A stretch of 64,000 nucleotides of DNA, taken from the NCBI GenBank assembly GCA_035623075.1, contig DASPUC010000024.1, positions 124,001 through 188,000 on the forward strand, written 5' to 3'. Each line of letters starts with the position of its first letter. Positions within the stretch are counted from its first letter, which is position 1. The position numbers and the translations under genes were made by a program. The notes beneath the pieces were generated by a model that saw only the letters and a program-made list of their open reading frames with translations, was not told the DNA's origin and did no database searches. Below, piece after piece: positions 61,718-64,000 of the stretch. The stretch is from Nitrospiraceae bacterium (GTDB taxonomy: Bacteria; Nitrospirota; Nitrospiria; Nitrospirales; Nitrospiraceae).

Positions 61718-63547
61718 TCATCCACCGAACGGGATGGGGCCCAGGTGCTCCGCCACCGGTCCAAGGGCGGCGACCGGTAGAAAGAGAAGGGCCCCGATGA
61801 TGAGAACCGTCCCGAGCAAGAGAATGCCAAAAGTGGTGCCGTCATCGCGCAGGGTTCCTAAGCCATATGGGCTCGCCTTCTTCGCCCCAAGCGACGCCGC
61901 CATCGCAATGGGGGCGATAATGGGAAGATAGCGGGCGAAGAGTATGACCATGCCCCCAGCAACGTCCCACTGCACGACAGTTGGCGCTGGATTCGGATTA
62001 TCGTTGAAACCGTAAGTTACTCCCAGCCCGTTGAATGCCGAGCCGTTATTGGCGGAGGATGAAGAGAATTGATAAACAATCTGGGAGAGGCCGTGCGGGC
62101 CGGGATTACTGACAGCCTTCTGCCCCCAATCCGTGGCGGCAAAGAGGCCGCTCGGTCCGAGAATCAAGAGCGGATGAATCAGGAGGGCGATCATGGCGAG
62201 CTTGATCTCACGGGCCTCGATTTTCTTGCCCAAATACTCGGGCGTCCGTCCCACCATCATGCCGGCAACGAAGATTCCGATTACCACGTAGAGCAACATG
62301 TTGATCATCCCGACACCCTTGCCGCCGAAGAGACTGTTCAGCCACATTCCAATCATGGGCGATAGGCCGGCGATCGGGTTCAGGCTGTCCGCTTCGGCGT
62401 TCACGGCCCCACACGTCACGTCAGTCGTCACTGCTGCGTAGGTCGCGCCTGCCGAGATGCCGAATCGGAGTTCTTTGCCCTCGAGATTGCCTAGATGCTG
62501 ATCCACCGGCAAGCCAGCGACCGGCGGCAAAGTCAGCACCCGTTTTCCGCCTGGTGCTGTTGCGCTGGGAATCTCGTAGGATCGTGCCACGGGATGGCGT
62601 GTCAACCCCGGATTAGGGTTCAGCGTGTCAAAGTATACCGACCACACGATGGTGCCGGCCATCATGGCCAACATCACCGAAAAGATGACGAGGCTGTGCC
62701 GTAGGCGACCGAGCATCCGGCCATACATCAGGACGAGCGCGTATGGGCCGATCATCATGGACAGCGTGTTCAAAAAGTTCGCCAATGCCGTGGGGTTTTC
62801 ATAAGGGTGTGTGGAGTTCATCCCGTAAAAGCCGCCCCCGTTGGTGCCGAGCATCTTGATGGACTCAAAGGCCGCTACCGGCCCAACCACAATGGTCTGT
62901 TGCCTGGCTTCGCCCGTGTCCGTGTTTCCCAGAGCCCCGGGTTCGAGTGTCGGCACGTGATAAGAGCTCTGAAGGGTCATGGGGCTGCCTTGGTGCAGAA
63001 AAACGAGGGCTACCACAATGGCGCCCGGCATGAACACGTAGACCAAGACCCGCCACACGTCGACGAAGAAGTTGCCAACCGACGGGTCGCCGCGCAAGGC
63101 CCGGATGATCGCCGCGAGTGCGCTCATTCCGATTGCCGCCGACATGAATAGATTGGCGATGACAAAGACAATCTGACTGAAGTTCGACAAATGCACTTCC
63201 CCCGCGTAGTGTTGGAGGTCAGTGTTCGTCATGAATGAGAGGACGCTATGAAAGATGGTGCTCGGGGCCAGCATCCCCTTGCCGTCCGGATTCAAAGGCA
63301 TCCACGGCTGGAGAGCGAGAATGACGAAGCCAAACGCAAAGAGCACCGTGTTGAAGATCAACAGGGAAGCTGTGTATTGCTTCCAGTTTTGTGGTCCGGT
63401 TGTGAGACGGTCCTCGAACCAGCGAAAGATTGGCCATGGCCGGTATTTCGCGTCTATGATCCACGCGAAATAGCGACTTAACGGGAACGCGATGAGGGTC
63501 GCCGTGGCAAGAAGCGAGAAGGGAAGCAACCAGGTTTGAGCGAACAT
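61718..63547 (-). CDS. kdpA: Potassium-transporting ATPase subunit A (complete copy)
   Basis: The 609-residue protein has ten or so membrane spans and the KdpA selectivity-filter repeats. The first is in SVLSFMTNTDLQHYAGEVHL with NTDLQHY. The second is MLGTNGGGFYGMNSTHPYEN, the KdpA equivalent of the GGGFFN filter. The third is AVTTDVTCGAVNAEADSLNP and the fourth near SSANNGSAFNGLGVT. The C-terminus is LFLPVAALGPVAEHLGPIPF. It conducts K+ into the KdpB-driven pump. AAAGGAG lies 6-7 bases before the ATG at 63547. A further kdpA copy ends upstream in the same direction, so there are two kdpA genes in this locus. Confidence 0.97.
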   Translation of the reverse strand: MFAQTWLLPFSLLATATLIAFPLSRYFAWIIDAKYRPWPIFRWFEDRLTTGPQNWKQYTASLLIFNTVLFAFGFVILALQPWMPLNPDGKGMLAPSTIFHSVLSFMTNTDLQHYAGEVHLSNFSQIVFVIANLFMSAAIGMSALAAIIRALRGDPSVGNFFVDVWRVLVYVFMPGAIVVALVFLHQGSPMTLQSSYHVPTLEPGALGNTDTGEARQQTIVVGPVAAFESIKMLGTNGGGFYGMNSTHPYENPTALANFLNTLSMMIGPYALVLMYGRMLGRLRHSLVIFSVMLAMMAGTIVWSVYFDTLNPNPGLTRHPVARSYEIPSATAPGGKRVLTLPPVAGLPVDQHLGNLEGKELRFGISAGATYAAVTTDVTCGAVNAEADSLNPIAGLSPMIGMWLNSLFGGKGVGMINMLLYVVIGIFVAGMMVGRTPEYLGKKIEAREIKLAMIALLIHPLLILGPSGLFAATDWGQKAVSNPGPHGLSQIVYQFSSSSANNGSAFNGLGVTYGFNDNPNPAPTVVQWDVAGGMVILFARYLPIIAPIAMAASLGAKKASPYGLGTLRDDGTTFGILLLGTVLIIGALLFLPVAALGPVAEHLGPIPFGG

Positions 63548-63591
63548 TTTCGTCGCTCCTTTGACGTGCTCGGTTTCCTAGCCGCTCTTAC

Positions 63592-63681
63592 TCAAAACCA
63601 TTCCGGCCGTATGAGGGACACAACAAGGTAGATGAATAAGAATGCCGCGAGTGCTCCTGTCAGATAGATCATGATCGACAT
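63592..63681 (-). CDS. kdpF: KdpF small subunit (29 aa)
   Basis: The 29-residue protein has one hydrophobic helix (IYLTGALAAFLFIYLVVSLI) and the polar end RPEWF, matching the layout of KdpF (short periplasmic start, one span, polar tail with aromatic residue). It stabilises the KdpFABC complex. It lies 44 bp before kdpA, the usual order, and 12 bp after the 31-residue ORF. GCGGGG precedes the ATG at 63681; a second ATG lies at 63672. Too short to be listed by length-limited gene finders. Confidence 0.8.
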   Translation of the reverse strand: MSIMIYLTGALAAFLFIYLVVSLIRPEWF

Positions 63682-63693
63682 TGCCCCGCTGTT

Positions 63694-63789
63694 TTAAATT
63701 TTCTCGCACGCTTCCATAAACAGGTAACAGAGCCCCATGAGCACAATACCGAGAAAGAACATCGCTGGGAGCCACAATACAAGGTTCAT
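63694..63789 (-). CDS. 31-residue membrane microprotein coupled to upstream kdpA
   Basis: The ATG at 63789 overlaps the TGA of the upstream kdpA copy in an ATGA, implying coupled translation. The product has one membrane helix (LVLWLPAMFFLGIVLMGLCY) and an acidic tail (MEACEKI). It is not KdpF by sequence, and kdpF follows 12 bp later, so it is a second microprotein of the operon. Its length and position resemble KdpF-type subunits, suggesting a regulatory or assembly role with the first KdpA copy; this is inference. Confidence 0.65.
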   Translation of the reverse strand: MNLVLWLPAMFFLGIVLMGLCYLFMEACEKI

Positions 63790-64000
63790 TGTGGGGAGCC
63801 GAAGTTCAAGAGATGCTCGGCAACGGGGCCCAAGGCCAGCGCGGGTAGGAAGGTCATTCCCCCTATGCTCAGCGTCACGACCATGAGCCAAATAGCGAAC
63901 ATCGGAGTGTGCGTCGGCAGCGCGCCTGCACTGACATAGATGGTGGGCTTTCTGGCCAACGAACCTGCAAGCGCCAAGGTCGGAATGGCAATCCAGAAAC
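63786..64000 (-). CDS. kdpA: Second KdpA copy, C-terminal part (continues beyond window)
   Basis: The minus frame is open from base 64000 to a TGA at 63786 (71 codons seen). It reads FWIAIPTLALAGSLARKPTI and YVSAGALPTHTPMFAIWLMV, then GGMTFLPALALGPVAEHLLN before the stop: the standard KdpA C-terminus (LAGSLxxK, SAGxLPTHxP, FLPALALGPVAEHL). It differs from the complete KdpA at 61718, whose last segment is FLPVAALGPVAEHL, so it is a divergent paralogue and not an artefact. The rest lies outside the window. Confidence 0.88.
   Translation of the reverse strand, partial: FWIAIPTLALAGSLARKPTIYVSAGALPTHTPMFAIWLMVVTLSIGGMTFLPALALGPVAEHLLNFGSPQ

Noticed and set aside
63786-64000. The upstream kdpA tail as a pseudogene
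   Set aside because: The frame is intact with a normal stop coupled to the next ORF; it is simply cut by the window, so a functional gene is the simpler reading.
1-64000. CRISPR array, prophage or insertion sequence
   Set aside because: No regularly spaced direct repeats, no transposase, integrase or phage structural genes were found; DUF5131 alone does not indicate a prophage.

Overview
The window looks like a chromosomal segment of a Gram-negative, GC-rich bacterium, most likely a Nitrospira-type member of the Nitrospirota. This is inferred from gene content: a leuS-lptE-holA cluster, Mla and Lpt outer-membrane functions, many signal-peptide and lipoprotein genes, cytochrome c and cupredoxin genes, and an unusually elaborate kdp locus. 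No 16S rRNA or other decisive marker is present, so the taxonomy is a guess. There is no CRISPR array, transposase or prophage block. One tRNA (His) is present.

Layout. 1-8.1 kb: mixed housekeeping and accessory genes, namely an MBL-fold hydrolase cut by the window edge, a VOC protein, two formylglycine-generating-enzyme-type (FGE) proteins, a HemD carrying a four-helix-bundle (23S rRNA intervening-sequence protein type) N-terminus, a zinc alcohol dehydrogenase, YceI and a TonB-C protein. 8.1-12.5 kb: threonine catabolism (tdh-kbl), mlaA and a serine hydrolase. 12.7-15.0 kb: a lower-GC pair made of a caspase-fold lipoprotein and a DUF4384 lipoprotein. 15.1-24.3 kb: envelope and proteolysis genes (DUF4105, two DUF3015 paralogues, phosphoesterase, M48 protease, AIM24, Tat amidohydrolase) and a four-gene overlapping ECF-sigma operon. 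24.5-30.4 kb: a 1295-residue TPR/membrane protein divergent from a lone secretin. 30.4-38.8 kb: core genes (tRNA-His, pyrF, rpsT, holA, lptE, leuS, methyltransferase, HAD, der). 39-44.2 kb: a second ECF sigma/anti-sigma/cupredoxin/cytochrome c operon with periplasmic proteins of unknown role. 44.3-50.4 kb: aat, an AT-richer TcmP/three-Cys-motif pair bordered by a large REP-like palindrome, an M20 peptidase and small envelope genes. 50.4-64 kb: a large kdp region.

The kdp region is the most striking part. Read on the minus strand it has the end of one kdpA, a 31-codon membrane ORF coupled to it by ATGA, kdpF, a second complete kdpA, kdpB, a kdpC with a long insertion, a relic of a further KdpA C-terminus in frame after the kdpC stop, a 33-codon membrane ORF, a Tim44-domain protein, a SecF without SecD, then kdpD, kdpE and an outer-membrane barrel protein. 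It appears to be a duplicated and rearranged potassium-uptake locus with membrane-biogenesis genes embedded in it.

Intergenic spaces repeatedly carry short imperfect inverted repeats, each with its own vocabulary (near 0.9, 10.5, 20.1, 35.9 and 37.3 kb). In a few places these run into the coding ends of neighbouring genes.
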